This document shows positions 41,677-50,848 of a DNA stretch of 64,000 nucleotides, piece by piece. Position 1 is the first letter of the stretch, and every line of letters starts with the position of its first letter. Location of the stretch: assembly GCF_003610995.1 (NCBI RefSeq), contig NZ_CP032543.1:2170001-2234000 (forward strand). Direction: 5' to 3'. Origin of the DNA: Streptomyces griseus subsp. griseus (GTDB lineage Bacteria > Actinomycetota > Actinomycetes > Streptomycetales > Streptomycetaceae). A program made the translations under genes and the position numbers. The notes below the pieces were generated by a model. The model saw only the letters and a list, made by a program, of their open reading frames with translations. It searched no databases and was not told the origin of the DNA.

Positions 41677-43203
41677 TCAGTGCTTCAGATCCGCCCGGAG
41701 TACGGGGTCGGAGGCGCGGGCCCACACCTCGGGCAGCTCGCGCTCCCGTGCCTCGGCGGTGGCCTCCTCGCGCCCGTACAGGAGTCCCCAGGTGAACGTG
41801 GTCTCACCGGCCGCGTGGGCCTGTACCGCGAGGGTGCGCAGGGCGTCGCGGGCCACCACGCTGTCCTGGTGGTCGCCGAGGAGGGACTGCACGGCCTTCA
41901 CCCGCCTGGCGAACCGCTTGGCGGGCCTGCCGAGGGCGGGCCGCGCCGCCTCGCCCGCGTACCGGGCGCGCTTGGCGGCCTTGCGGGCCTCGTGCATCGC
42001 CTCGTCCCGCTCGGGGCCCGGCGGGTGCTCCAGGGCGTGCTCCATGCGGCGCGCGAGCTTCCCGTAGTCCTTGAGCACCGCGCGCGGCAGGGCCTTCCCG
42101 GGGGCGCGGGAGGCCGCGGGACGCAGGGGCGGGTCGTCGCTGAGCGCGTCGAGGGTGTCCAGGAGGTCCAGATACCGCTTCCCGTCCAGTACGTCGATGA
42201 TCCTGCGCCGCGATCCGGAGCGGCGGGCGGCCGACCAGACCTGCAACCGGCCGCGGACCGGGCCGAGGACGAGGGTGGCGGGAAGGGCCTCGGTGCGGTC
42301 GCCCAGCCGCTTGTCGAGGACCTCCTGGTCACGGTCGACGCCCAGTTCACCGGCGAGCCACTTGAGCTCGGCGCCGACGGGGTCGGTGACCTCGCGGTCC
42401 AGGATCTTGCGGTACGTCTTGAAGGCGCTGCGCAACCGCCGGGTGGCCACGCGCATCTTGTGCACGGAGTCGGGCAGGTCGCGCCGGACGGCGGGGTCGA
42501 GGTCGACGATGGTGCGGATCTGCTTGCGTACGTAGGCGAGGACATGGTCGCCCGCGGTCTGCGGGTCTTCCTCCGTCCGCCTTTCCCCCTCCCGTACGGG
42601 CGTGGTCTCCGACAGCGCCCTGGCCAGCTTCGACGGCGAGTCCGAGGGGCGCACCCCGGCCTTGCGGAGCCGCTTCTCGACCGCGTCCAGGAAGGCGGGG
42701 TCGCCGCCGTCGGCCAGCTCCACCTCGATCTCGGTCCAGGTGGCGGTGGCGCCGGTCCCCTCCCCCGCCAGCCGTTCGGCGCGGACGGTGTCGACGCTGA
42801 CCTCGGCGAGGAGGGTGCCGTCGGTGTCCGTGAGGTGCTGGACGTCACGGGAGGAGAGCAGGCGGACGACCGGGGCCGGTTCGGTGTGGCGGAGGCGGGA
42901 GCGGAGCAGGCCCGCGAAGGAGCGCGGCAGGGTGTCGGCCAGCGGTTCCTGGAGCTCGTCGCGGATGCCGGTGGCGACGGGGAACTTGAGGTGCCAGCCT
43001 TCATCGGCCCCGCCGGTCCTGCGGCGCAGGGTGAGGGAGTGGGCGGCGAGGCGGAGGTCGGCGGTGTCGTAGTAGACGGCGTCCAGCTCCGTGACGCCGC
43101 GCTGGACGACCCGGGCGACCCCGGCCACCCGGCTCAGGTCGGGCAGCCGGGTGGCGTCGGTGGCTTCGTACTTCCGCTCGATCTCGCGCTTGGTGTCCGC
43201 CAT
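41677..43203 (-). CDS. CYTH and CHAD domain-containing protein
   Basis: Residues 1-205 are a CYTH (triphosphate tunnel) domain marked by REIERKYEATDATRLPDL, YYDTADLRL, LTLRRRTGG and alternating Arg/Glu strands. Residues 225-500 are a CHAD domain of helical hairpins with conserved histidines: SVHKMRVATRRLRSAFKTYR, MHEARKAAKRARYAGEAARP and SLLGDHQDSVVARDALRTLA. CYTH domains hydrolyse or bind triphosphates and CHAD domains bind polyphosphate, so a role with polyphosphate is likely. ATG at 43203 is 25 bases past the rodA stop on the same strand. The protein length is typical of actinobacterial CYTH-CHAD fusions. Confidence 0.93.
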   Translation of the reverse strand: MADTKREIERKYEATDATRLPDLSRVAGVARVVQRGVTELDAVYYDTADLRLAAHSLTLRRRTGGADEGWHLKFPVATGIRDELQEPLADTLPRSFAGLLRSRLRHTEPAPVVRLLSSRDVQHLTDTDGTLLAEVSVDTVRAERLAGEGTGATATWTEIEVELADGGDPAFLDAVEKRLRKAGVRPSDSPSKLARALSETTPVREGERRTEEDPQTAGDHVLAYVRKQIRTIVDLDPAVRRDLPDSVHKMRVATRRLRSAFKTYRKILDREVTDPVGAELKWLAGELGVDRDQEVLDKRLGDRTEALPATLVLGPVRGRLQVWSAARRSGSRRRIIDVLDGKRYLDLLDTLDALSDDPPLRPAASRAPGKALPRAVLKDYGKLARRMEHALEHPPGPERDEAMHEARKAAKRARYAGEAARPALGRPAKRFARRVKAVQSLLGDHQDSVVARDALRTLAVQAHAAGETTFTWGLLYGREEATAEARERELPEVWARASDPVLRADLKH

Positions 43204-43228
43204 ATACGGACACCTACCCCCACCGGGT

Positions 43229-44422
43229 TCAGGCAGACATCGGCCGCTGCACCCTGATCGACTGCAACAGCCCGATCGCGACCCAGACGGCGAACATCGA
43301 GGACCCTCCGTAGGAGACGAAGGGCAGCGGCAGACCGGCCACCGGCATGATGCCGAGCGTCATGCCGATGTTCTCGAAGGCCTGGAAGGCGAACCAGGCG
43401 ATGATGCCGGCGGCGACGATCGTGCCGTACAGCTCGGTCGTCTCGCGGGCGATCCGGCAGGCGCGCCACAGCACGGCACCGAGCAGGACGATGATCAGCC
43501 CGGCGCCGAGGAAGCCCAGCTCCTCACCGGCGACGGTGAAGACGAAGTCGGTCTGCTGCTCGGGGACGAACTGGCCGGTGGTCTGGGTGCCCTGGAAGAG
43601 CCCGGTGCCGGAGAGGCCGCCGGAACCGATCGCGATGCGGGCCTGGTTGGTGTTGTAGCCGACGCCGGCCGGGTCGAGTGCCGGGTTGGCGAAGGCGGCG
43701 AAGCGGGCGATCTGGTAGTCGTCCAGCAGCCCGAGCTGCCAGACCGAGACGGCTCCCGCCGCCCCCGTGCCGATCAGGCCGAAGACCCAGCGGTTGGAGG
43801 CGCCAGAGGCCAGCAGGACGCCGAGGACGATGACGGCCATCACCATCACCGAGCCGAGGTCCGGCATCAGCATGACGACGGCCATCGGGACGGCCGCGAT
43901 GCCCAGCGCCTTGGCCACGGTCCGGTGGTCGGGGTGCGCCTGGTCGCCCGCGTCGACGCGGGCGGCGAGCAGCATCGCCATCCCGAGGATGATGGTGATC
44001 TTGGTGAATTCGGAGGGCTGGATCGAGAAGCCGGCCGGGAGCTTGATCCACGCGTGGGCGCCGTTGACGGTGGTGCCGAGCGGGGTGAGGACGGCGGCGA
44101 CGAGCAGCACCGAGATGCCGTAGAGGATCGGGACGGCCCCGCGCAGGGTGCGGTGGCCGAGCCAGATCGTGCCGATCATCAGGGCGAGGCCGATGCCGGT
44201 GTTGAGGGCGTGCCGGAAGAGGAAGAAGTACGGGTCGCCCTGGGTGAGGTGGTCGCGGTTGCGGGTCGCGGACCAGACGAGCAGCGAGCCGAGGAAGGAG
44301 AGCGCGATCGCGGCCCCCAGCAGCGGCCAGTCCAGCCGCCGGGCCAGGGAGTCGCGGGCGGTCAGCTTGGCCCAGGAACCGCGCTCGGGGCCGTAACGGC
44401 CCACGGAGAAGCCACCAGCCAT
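43229..44422 (-). CDS. rodA: Peptidoglycan glycosyltransferase RodA/FtsW family
   Basis: The 397-residue SEDS protein polymerises lipid II at the membrane together with a class B PBP. Ten hydrophobic segments are visible, and the family motifs WIKLPAGFSIQPSEFTKI, VMLMPDLGSVMVM, GTGLFQGTQTTGQFVPEQQT with DFVFTVAGEELGF, and LPFVSYGGSSM are present. ATG at 44422 overlaps the stop of the PBP2 gene (TGATG), so the two partners are coupled. It corresponds to the sporulation-wall gene called sfr in S. coelicolor. The frame is open upstream through the PBP2 gene, but the overlap start matches the family N-terminus. Confidence 0.95.
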   Translation of the reverse strand: MAGGFSVGRYGPERGSWAKLTARDSLARRLDWPLLGAAIALSFLGSLLVWSATRNRDHLTQGDPYFFLFRHALNTGIGLALMIGTIWLGHRTLRGAVPILYGISVLLVAAVLTPLGTTVNGAHAWIKLPAGFSIQPSEFTKITIILGMAMLLAARVDAGDQAHPDHRTVAKALGIAAVPMAVVMLMPDLGSVMVMAVIVLGVLLASGASNRWVFGLIGTGAAGAVSVWQLGLLDDYQIARFAAFANPALDPAGVGYNTNQARIAIGSGGLSGTGLFQGTQTTGQFVPEQQTDFVFTVAGEELGFLGAGLIIVLLGAVLWRACRIARETTELYGTIVAAGIIAWFAFQAFENIGMTLGIMPVAGLPLPFVSYGGSSMFAVWVAIGLLQSIRVQRPMSA

Positions 44423-46641
44423 CAGGGCCGCCTCCCGGTCATCGCGGGTGATCCGGTGAGTCCCGGCTGGCCCGGCGGCTGCGGCACCAGGTTCTCCGGG
44501 TCCGCCTCCTGGCCTTCGGGCTGGGTCGGGACGGGGTTGTACGGCTTGATCTTCGGGGCGTGGATCGATCCGTCGGGCTGGACCTTCGGCAGCGCCTTCT
44601 GGGGCTTGGGCAGCAGGGCCTTCTTCACATCCTGGTTGCCCTCGGCGTCGAGGCCGTAGAGCGCGTCGTAGATCTTGCGGACGGCGGGCCCGGAGGCGCC
44701 GGAGCCGGTGCCGCCCTGGGAGATCGTCATGATGATGGTGAAGTCGTCGGTGTAGGTGGCGAACCACGAGGTGGTCTGCTTGCCGTAGACCTGCGCGGTG
44801 CCGGTCTTGGCCCGCATCGGGATCTTGTCCTGCGGCCAGCCGCCGAACCGCCAGGCGGCGGTGCCACCGGGCTCCACGACCGAACGCAGCCCCTTGTCGA
44901 GGTCCTTGATGGTCTGGGCGTTGACGGGCAGCTTGCCGGTGGCCTTGGGCTTGATCTCCTGGACCGACTTGCCGTCCGGGCTGATCACGGCCTTGCCGAC
45001 AGTGGGCGCGTGCAGGGTGCCGCCGTTGCTGATGGCGGCGTAGGCGGTGGCCATCTGGATGGGGGTGACGAGGACGTCACCCTGGCCGATGGCGTAGTTG
45101 ATGCTGTCGTAGGCCTTGAGCTGGTTGCCCTCCAGGCAGCTCTCGTACGCGATCTGCTGCACGTACGTACCGCCCTTCTTGCCCTCCTTGCACCAGGCGT
45201 CCTTGTTCGCCTTCCAGAAGTCCTGCTTCCACTGGCGGTCCGGGATGCGGCCCTTGACCTCGTTGGGCAGGTCGATGCCGGTCTCGGCGCCGAGGCCGAA
45301 GTCGCGGGCGGTGCGGTAGAACCAGTTCTTGGCGTCCTTCTTCGGCCTTATGCCGCCGTCCTTGACCCACTCGTCGTGGCCCAGGCGGTAGAAGACGGTG
45401 TTGCACGAATACTTGAGCGCGTCCCCGAGGGTGATGGGGCCGTGTCCCTGCGACTCGAAGTTGGCGAAGGTCTGGTTGCCGAGGCTGTAGGAGCTGCTGC
45501 ATTCGTACCGGTCGTTGAAGGCGTGGCCGCCTCGGACGGCGGCGCTCGCGGAGACCACCTTGAAGATGGAGCCGGCGGGCGCCTGGCCCTGGATGCCCCG
45601 GTTGAGCAGCGGGTAGTTGGACTTCTTGCTGGTCAGCTTGGCGTACTGCTTGCCGGAGATGCCGCCGACCCAGTCGTTGGGGTCGTAGTCGGGCTGGGAG
45701 GCCATCGCGACGATGCGGCCGGTCTTGGACTCCATGACGACGACGGCGCCGGAGTCGGCCTCGTACGGCCGGCCCGTGATCTTGTCGGTCTCGCCCCGGA
45801 CCTGCTTCATCGCGGCGGCGAGCTCGTACTCGGCGACCGCCTGGACCCGGGCGTCGAGGCTGGTGACGAGGTTGGAGCCGGGCACCGCCGGGTCGTTCTC
45901 CGCCTCGCCCATGACACGGCCGAGGTTGTCGACCTCGTAGCGGGTGACGCCCGCCTTGCCGCGCAGCTCCTTGTCGTACGTCCGCTCAAGGCCCGAGCGG
46001 CCGACCTGGTCCGAGCGCAGATACGGCGACGGGCCGTCCTTCGCCTTCTGGATCTCCTCGTCGGTGACGGGCGAGAGGTAGCCGAGGACCTGTGCGGTCT
46101 TCGCCTTGCCGGGTGCAGCGTAGCGGCGTACGGCGGTGGGTTCGGCGGTGATGCCGGGGAAGTCCTCGGCGCGCTCGCGGATCTGGAGGGCCTGCTGGGT
46201 GGTGGCCTCGTCGGTGACCGGGATCGGCTGGTAGGGCGAGCCGTTCCAGCAGGGCTGGGGGGTCTTGGCGTCGCAGAGGCGGACCTTGTCCCGCACGTCC
46301 TGGGGCTTCATGTCCAGGACGTCGGCGAGCCGGGTGAGGACGCCGACGCCGTCGTCCTTCATCTTCAGCAGCTCGGTGCGGCTCGCGGAGACGACGAGCC
46401 GGGTCTCGTTGTCGGCCAGCGGTACGCCGCGCGCGTCGAGGATCGACCCGCGCACGGCGGGCTGGACGACCTGCTGTACGCCGTTGCCGGCGGCCTTGTC
46501 GCTGTACTCGTCGCCGTTGCGGATCTGGAGGTACCAGAGGCGGCCGCCGAGGGTGAGCAGCAGGGAGAAGACGAGGACCTGGATGACGATGAGGCGGATC
46601 TGGACCCGCTGGGTCCGTCCGGTCTCGGGGATGTTGCTCAC
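44422..46641 (-). CDS. mrdA: Penicillin-binding protein 2 (class B transpeptidase)
   Basis: The 739-residue protein cross-links peptidoglycan and partners RodA. It has one N-terminal membrane anchor (IRLIVIQVLVFSLLLTLGG) and a dimerisation domain with RGSILDARGVPLADN. The transpeptidase domain has the serine motif PAGSIFKV (SxxK), the SCN motif in LKYSCNTVFYRLG, and the KTG motif in RAKTGTAQVYG. The C-terminal tail is Pro-rich. GTG at 46641 follows a G-rich element. In Streptomyces this gene lies in the mre cluster and acts in spore-wall synthesis. Four cysteines in the catalytic part (CSSSY, WCKEG, ESCLE and PCWNG) are more than usual and may pair outside the cell. Confidence 0.95.
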   Translation of the reverse strand: MSNIPETGRTQRVQIRLIVIQVLVFSLLLTLGGRLWYLQIRNGDEYSDKAAGNGVQQVVQPAVRGSILDARGVPLADNETRLVVSASRTELLKMKDDGVGVLTRLADVLDMKPQDVRDKVRLCDAKTPQPCWNGSPYQPIPVTDEATTQQALQIRERAEDFPGITAEPTAVRRYAAPGKAKTAQVLGYLSPVTDEEIQKAKDGPSPYLRSDQVGRSGLERTYDKELRGKAGVTRYEVDNLGRVMGEAENDPAVPGSNLVTSLDARVQAVAEYELAAAMKQVRGETDKITGRPYEADSGAVVVMESKTGRIVAMASQPDYDPNDWVGGISGKQYAKLTSKKSNYPLLNRGIQGQAPAGSIFKVVSASAAVRGGHAFNDRYECSSSYSLGNQTFANFESQGHGPITLGDALKYSCNTVFYRLGHDEWVKDGGIRPKKDAKNWFYRTARDFGLGAETGIDLPNEVKGRIPDRQWKQDFWKANKDAWCKEGKKGGTYVQQIAYESCLEGNQLKAYDSINYAIGQGDVLVTPIQMATAYAAISNGGTLHAPTVGKAVISPDGKSVQEIKPKATGKLPVNAQTIKDLDKGLRSVVEPGGTAAWRFGGWPQDKIPMRAKTGTAQVYGKQTTSWFATYTDDFTIIMTISQGGTGSGASGPAVRKIYDALYGLDAEGNQDVKKALLPKPQKALPKVQPDGSIHAPKIKPYNPVPTQPEGQEADPENLVPQPPGQPGLTGSPAMTGRRP

Positions 46642-46740
46642 TGGGTGCCCCCGGTGGTGGTCCGGCTGGGGGTACGGGGGGCGTCCCCCGGGAGATACGG
46701 CCTCACGCGGTGCCCCCGGTCTCCTTCGTCACGTACGGCT

Positions 46741-47406
46741 TCACAGTCGCTTGACCCCCTTGATGCGGCCCGCGCGGGCGGCGCGGCTGCGGGCGGCCTT
46801 CATCCGCAGGCCGCCGCGCTGGTTGCCGATGCGCAGCCCGGTGCCCGAGGCGAGCCAGCCCGCGGCGACGTCGTTGGGGCCGCCGGACGCCTCGGAGAGC
46901 GGGTCGTTCTCGGTGCGTCTGGCCAGCGCCATGATGAGCGGCACCGTGAAGGGGGCCAGCAGCAGGTCGTAGACCAGGGCGGTGAGCAGCAGGCTGCCCA
47001 GGCCCACATGGCGGGCGGCCGTGTCGCCGACGAGGGCGCCGACGCCCGCGTACATCAGGGTCGATCCCAGCGCGGCGGCGACCACCACGGCCATCGGGGC
47101 GAAGGCGGACTTGAGCTGCCCGTTCTCCGGCCGGGCGAGGCCCGCGAGGTAGCCGATGACGCAGAGCACCAGGGCGTAGCGCCCGGCGGCGTGGTCGGCG
47201 GGGGGTGCGAGGTCCGCGAGGAGGCCCGCGCCGAAGCCGATGAGGGAGCCGCTGACCGGCCCGTACACGAAGGCGAGTCCGAGCACGGTGAGGAGCAGCA
47301 GGTCGGGGACGGCGCCGGGCAGCTGGAGGCGGGCGAGGACGGACACCTGGATGACGAGGGCGACGACGACCAGGGCGGTGGAGAGCAGAGTCCGGTTGAG
47401 GCGCAT
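46741..47406 (-). CDS. mreD: Rod-shape-determining protein MreD
   Basis: The 221-residue integral membrane protein has about five or six hydrophobic helices (LSTALVVVALVIQVSVLARL, LPGAVPDLLLLTVLGLAFVY, GSLLLTALVYDLLLAPFTVP) and a basic C-terminal tail ending AARAGRIKGVKRL. Such tails are typical of the actinobacterial proteins. It bridges MreC and the cytoplasmic MreB. Its start is 11 bases past the mreC stop. The gap of 99 bases to mrdA contains a short G-rich direct repeat but no clear terminator. Confidence 0.9.
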   Translation of the reverse strand: MRLNRTLLSTALVVVALVIQVSVLARLQLPGAVPDLLLLTVLGLAFVYGPVSGSLIGFGAGLLADLAPPADHAAGRYALVLCVIGYLAGLARPENGQLKSAFAPMAVVVAAALGSTLMYAGVGALVGDTAARHVGLGSLLLTALVYDLLLAPFTVPLIMALARRTENDPLSEASGGPNDVAAGWLASGTGLRIGNQRGGLRMKAARSRAARAGRIKGVKRL

Positions 47407-47417
47407 GGGGATCAGCT

Positions 47418-48458
47418 CTACTCCTGGTTGTTTGCCGCGTTGTCGGGTTGGCCGTCGCCCTGCTGGTCGCCGGCCGCTTCACCATCGCCCGGCTTCTCGT
47501 TGATGTTGCCGACGACCTTGCCCGAGCCGTCGACGAGGTCGCCGTTGGGCTGGACGGTGACGGTGACCGTGGGGGTCGGCTTGGGCTTCGTCTTGACGGG
47601 CTGCTTGGGCAGGACGGCGTCGCGGGGGTCGGAGCGCGGGGCCTGGACGACGACGCCGACGATGTCGAGTTTGGTGAACCCGACGTACGGCTTCACATAG
47701 ACGGTCCGGGTGAGCGCGCCGCCCGAGGGGTCGACGCGGACGACCTCGCCGACGGGGACGCCGGGCACGAAGGGCTTGTCCTTGCTGGAGCCGAAGGTGA
47801 CGAGCCGGTCGCCCGCCTTCACCTGGGCCTTGCCGTTGAGGAACTGGACCGAGAGCGGGCGCGAGCCCTGGCCGGTGGCGAAGCCGAGCTCGTCGGTCTT
47901 CTCCATCCGGGTGCCGACGGTGAAGTCCGGGTCGCTGGCGAGCAGGACCGTCGAGGTGGAGGGGCCGACGGTGGTGACCCGCCCGACCAGCCCTTCACCG
48001 TTGAGGACGGTCATGTCGCGGCGGATGCCGTCGTTCGCCCCGGCGTCGATGGTGATCGTCCAGGAGAAGCCCTGGGCCGCTCCTATGGCGATGACCTCGG
48101 CGCCCTTGATGCCGTACTGTCCGGCGCCCGCGTTCTTCAGCATGGCGTCCAGTTGGCGGACGCGGCTGTTGGTGCGGTCGTCGCTGCCGAGCTTGGCCTT
48201 CAGCGCGGCGTTCTCCTGCTCCAGGGCGGAGATCCGGTCGTGCCTTCTGCCGGAGTCCCGTACCGCCCCTATGGCGTTGCCCACCGGGTCGACCGCCGAC
48301 GCGACGCCGTTCTCCACGGGTCCGAAGACCGTGGCCGCGGCATGCCGTGCGCCGTCGACCGGTGAGCCTTCGCCGCCTCGGATATCCACCGTGATCAGGG
48401 CGAATGCGATGGCGATCAGCAGCACCAGGAGCAGCCGGCTCTCTCGTGTGTCCCTCAC
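47418..48458 (-). CDS. mreC: Rod-shape-determining protein MreC
   Basis: The 346-residue bitopic membrane protein has an N-terminal anchor (SRLLLVLLIAIAFALITVD), a coiled coil (DRISALEQENAALKAKLG) and the beta-domain signatures AQGFSWTITIDAGANDGIRR, GEGLVGRVTTVGPSTSTVLL and FVPGVPVGEVVRVDPSGG. It links MreB filaments to extracellular wall enzymes. The C-terminus is a Pro/Gln/Asn-rich extension. GTG at 48458 is the start. A gap of 172 bases separates it from mreB, so an additional promoter for mreC-mreD-mrdA-rodA is possible. Confidence 0.94.
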   Translation of the reverse strand: MRDTRESRLLLVLLIAIAFALITVDIRGGEGSPVDGARHAAATVFGPVENGVASAVDPVGNAIGAVRDSGRRHDRISALEQENAALKAKLGSDDRTNSRVRQLDAMLKNAGAGQYGIKGAEVIAIGAAQGFSWTITIDAGANDGIRRDMTVLNGEGLVGRVTTVGPSTSTVLLASDPDFTVGTRMEKTDELGFATGQGSRPLSVQFLNGKAQVKAGDRLVTFGSSKDKPFVPGVPVGEVVRVDPSGGALTRTVYVKPYVGFTKLDIVGVVVQAPRSDPRDAVLPKQPVKTKPKPTPTVTVTVQPNGDLVDGSGKVVGNINEKPGDGEAAGDQQGDGQPDNAANNQE

Positions 48459-48630
48459 GTGCGGCGGCCGTGCCTTCCTCGTCGGAATGTTCGTGCCTGT
48501 GTGTACGTGGCTGTCGTGACGTCAGCACCCGTGTGCTGCCGTCGGTGTACAGCAACGATCTATATCAACGATCCGGCGGGCGGAGCCGCAGCGTCCGCGC
48601 GCCGGATCGGGTGGTGTCGCGCCTGTCGTC

Positions 48631-49650
48631 CTACCGGCGGGGCTGGGCGTCCAGCACCTGCTGGAGCGCCTCGAACTCCTCGACGCACTTGCCGGAGCCG
48701 AGCGCCACGGAGTCCAGCGGGTCCTCGGCGATGTGGATCGGCATGCCCGTCTCGCGGCGGAGCCGCTCGTCCAGGCCGCGGAGCAGTGCGCCGCCGCCCG
48801 TGAGGACGATGCCGCGGTCCATGATGTCGCCGGAGAGCTCGGGCGGGCACTTGTCGAGGGTCGTCTTCACGGCGTCGACGATCGCGTTGACCGGCTCCTC
48901 GATCGCCTTGCGGACCTCGGCGGCCGAGATGACGACGGTCTTGGGCAGCCCGGAGACCAGGTCGCGGCCGCGGATCTCGGTGTGCTCGTCCTTGTCCATG
49001 TCGTACGCGGAACCGATCGTGATCTTGATCTGTTCGGCGGTCCGCTCACCGAGGAGGAGCGAGTACTCCTTCTTGATGTGCTGGATGATCGCGTTGTCCA
49101 GCTCGTCACCGGCGGTCCGGATCGACTGGGCGGTGACGATCCCGCCGAGCGAGATCACCGCGACCTCGGTGGTGCCGCCACCGATGTCGACGACCATGTT
49201 GCCGGTGGCCTCGTGGACCGGCAGGCCGGAGCCGATGGCCGCGGCCATGGGCTCCTCGATGATGTGCACCTGGCGGGCGCCGGCCTGCGTCGATGCCTCG
49301 ATGACGGCGCGGCGCTCCACTCCGGTGATGCCGGAGGGCACGCAGACGACGACCCGGGGGCGGGCCAGGTAGCGGCGCTTGTGGATCTTGAGGATGAAGT
49401 AGCGGAGCATCCGCTCCGTGATCTCGAAGTCGGCGATCACGCCGTCCTTCAGGGGCCGCACGGCAACGATGTTGCCGGGCGTGCGCCCGATCATCTTCTT
49501 GGCCTCGGCTCCGACCGCCAGAATTCCGCCGGTGTTGGTGTTGATGGCCACGACGGACGGCTCGTTCAGGACGATGCCGCGCCCCCTGACGTACACCAGC
49601 GTGTTGGCAGTCCCGAGGTCGATAGCCATGTCACGGCCGATGAACGACAT
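48631..49650 (-). CDS. mreB: Rod-shape-determining protein MreB
   Basis: The 339-residue actin-like ATPase starts [20 protein letters not shown]; its ATG at 49650 has GGGGA six bases upstream, better than the in-frame GTG/ATG seven codons before. Phosphate-binding and adenosine motifs are present: [25 protein letters not shown] and [18 protein letters not shown]. In Streptomyces MreB acts mainly in the spore wall. It is first in the mre cluster, and the 232 bases upstream must carry its promoter, which I could not define. Length and sequence are canonical. Confidence 0.97.
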   Translation of the reverse strand: MSFIGRDMAIDLGTANTLVYVRGRGIVLNEPSVVAINTNTGGILAVGAEAKKMIGRTPGNIVAVRPLKDGVIADFEITERMLRYFILKIHKRRYLARPRVVVCVPSGITGVERRAVIEASTQAGARQVHIIEEPMAAAIGSGLPVHEATGNMVVDIGGGTTEVAVISLGGIVTAQSIRTAGDELDNAIIQHIKKEYSLLLGERTAEQIKITIGSAYDMDKDEHTEIRGRDLVSGLPKTVVISAAEVRKAIEEPVNAIVDAVKTTLDKCPPELSGDIMDRGIVLTGGGALLRGLDERLRRETGMPIHIAEDPLDSVALGSGKCVEEFEALQQVLDAQPRR

Positions 49651-49882
49651 TGAGTTCCCCTTGTTCCCCATGAGGATGCGTCGGGCCTTCCCAGGTAGCG
49701 AAGATGGCTTGTTCTGGTAGGCGAGGTTGGCGCTGCGGGCGTGGAAGTTTCCATCGTAGTGCCGTATGCACGGACACAGCGCGAGGGTCCTTCGCCGGTG
49801 TGGGCGGAACGGGTGCCCGTCCTACCCATGGTGACGTTACGTCGGAGGGATGCGTTCCCGCGACACCGAACCCTATGCCGAA

Positions 49883-49908
49883 GGGCGACCGAATTACTTC
49901 GGTCGCCC
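49883..49908 (-). terminator. Hairpin terminator after ndk
   Basis: GGGCGACCGA and TCGGTCGCCC form a perfect 10-bp stem with a 6-base loop, 31 bases past the ndk stop. Confidence 0.85.
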
Positions 49909-49938
49909 CAGGCAAGCAGCGCTGTTTGGCCGATCGAG

Positions 49939-50352
49939 TCAGGAAAGTCCGGGAAAGAAAAGCTTCAGTTCTCGCTCTGCGGACTCCTGCGAGTCCGAGG
50001 CGTGGATGAGGTTCTCCCGGGTGATCGTGCCGAAGTCACCGCGGATCGACCCGGGCGCGGCGGCGATCGGGTCGGTGGGGCCGGCCAGGGTACGGATGCC
50101 CTCGATCACCCGCTCACCTTCGGCCACCAGGGCGACGACGGGGCCGGAGGCCATGAACTCCATGAGCGGCTCGTAGAACGGGCGGCCCTTGTGCTCCCCG
50201 TAGTGCTGCTCCAGCGTGTCGTGGTCCAGGGTCCGCAGCTCCAGCGCGGTGATCCGCCACTCCGCCTTGCGCTCGATCCGGCCGACGATCTCGCCGATCA
50301 GGCCGCGGCGGACCGCGTCGGGCTTGAGCAGGACGAGGGTGCGCTGGGTCAT
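49939..50352 (-). CDS. ndk: Nucleoside-diphosphate kinase
   Basis: The 137-residue enzyme transfers the terminal phosphate of ATP to NDPs through a phospho-histidine. TLVLLKPDAVRRGLIGEIVG at the start and the catalytic His in TRENLIHASDSQESAE are diagnostic, and length is normal. ATG at 50352 is clear. It is 117 bases downstream of the DUF4233 gene and has its own terminator. The order folC, DUF4233, ndk is conserved in Streptomyces. Confidence 0.98.
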   Translation of the reverse strand: MTQRTLVLLKPDAVRRGLIGEIVGRIERKAEWRITALELRTLDHDTLEQHYGEHKGRPFYEPLMEFMASGPVVALVAEGERVIEGIRTLAGPTDPIAAAPGSIRGDFGTITRENLIHASDSQESAERELKLFFPGLS

Positions 50353-50469
50353 GTGCGGCTCCTTGCAGACACTACGGGTGCGGTGAGGCGAGATTACAGG
50401 GGTACGGGACGGGGTCTGCGCCCGGGTTCACTCAGGGTCACCCTCGCGCCCCGGGCATCTGCCGTCCCA

Positions 50470-50841
50470 TCAGGCCGTGGCCCCGCCGGCCTCCTGCTGG
50501 GCCTGCCGGTCCTGCTGGGCCGCCCAGCGGGCCTTGGCCTCGTCGATCTTGCGGCCGTAGTGGACGGAGGCCCACCACAGCCCGCCGAAGACCAGGCCGA
50601 GGATGAACATCATCGGGACCACGAAGCCGCTGAGGACCAGCGCGACCTGGAGCGCCCAGCCGAGCTGGATGCCGCCGGGGCGGGTGAGCATGCCGCAGAG
50701 CAGCAGGGAGAGCACCATGCCCACCCCGCAGACGGTCCAGACCGTGGCCTGGGAGACGTCGTCCAGCTTCATCGCGACGAGTCCGGCGAAGCCGATCACG
50801 AAGAACTCACCGAGCAGCGTCGAGGCGCAGAGCGTACGCAT
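50470..50841 (-). CDS. DUF4233 family membrane protein
   Basis: The 123-residue protein starts MRTLCASTLLGEFFVIGFAG and has four hydrophobic helices, the later ones being VWTVCGVGMVLSLLLCGMLT and VALVLSGFVVPMMFILGLVF. A charged, Gln/Ala-rich cytoplasmic tail follows (YGRKIDEAKARWAAQQDR). The family is found in actinobacteria next to folC; its function is unknown. Here it begins seven bases after the folC stop, so the two are cotranscribed and probably coupled. Confidence 0.88.
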   Translation of the reverse strand: MRTLCASTLLGEFFVIGFAGLVAMKLDDVSQATVWTVCGVGMVLSLLLCGMLTRPGGIQLGWALQVALVLSGFVVPMMFILGLVFGGLWWASVHYGRKIDEAKARWAAQQDRQAQQEAGGATA

Positions 50842-50848
50842 CCCTGAC

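Noticed and set aside
44560..47700. Plus-strand open frame of over 1000 codons opposite mrdA, mreD and mreC
   Set aside because: It crosses several well-identified genes on the other strand and has no recognisable domain.
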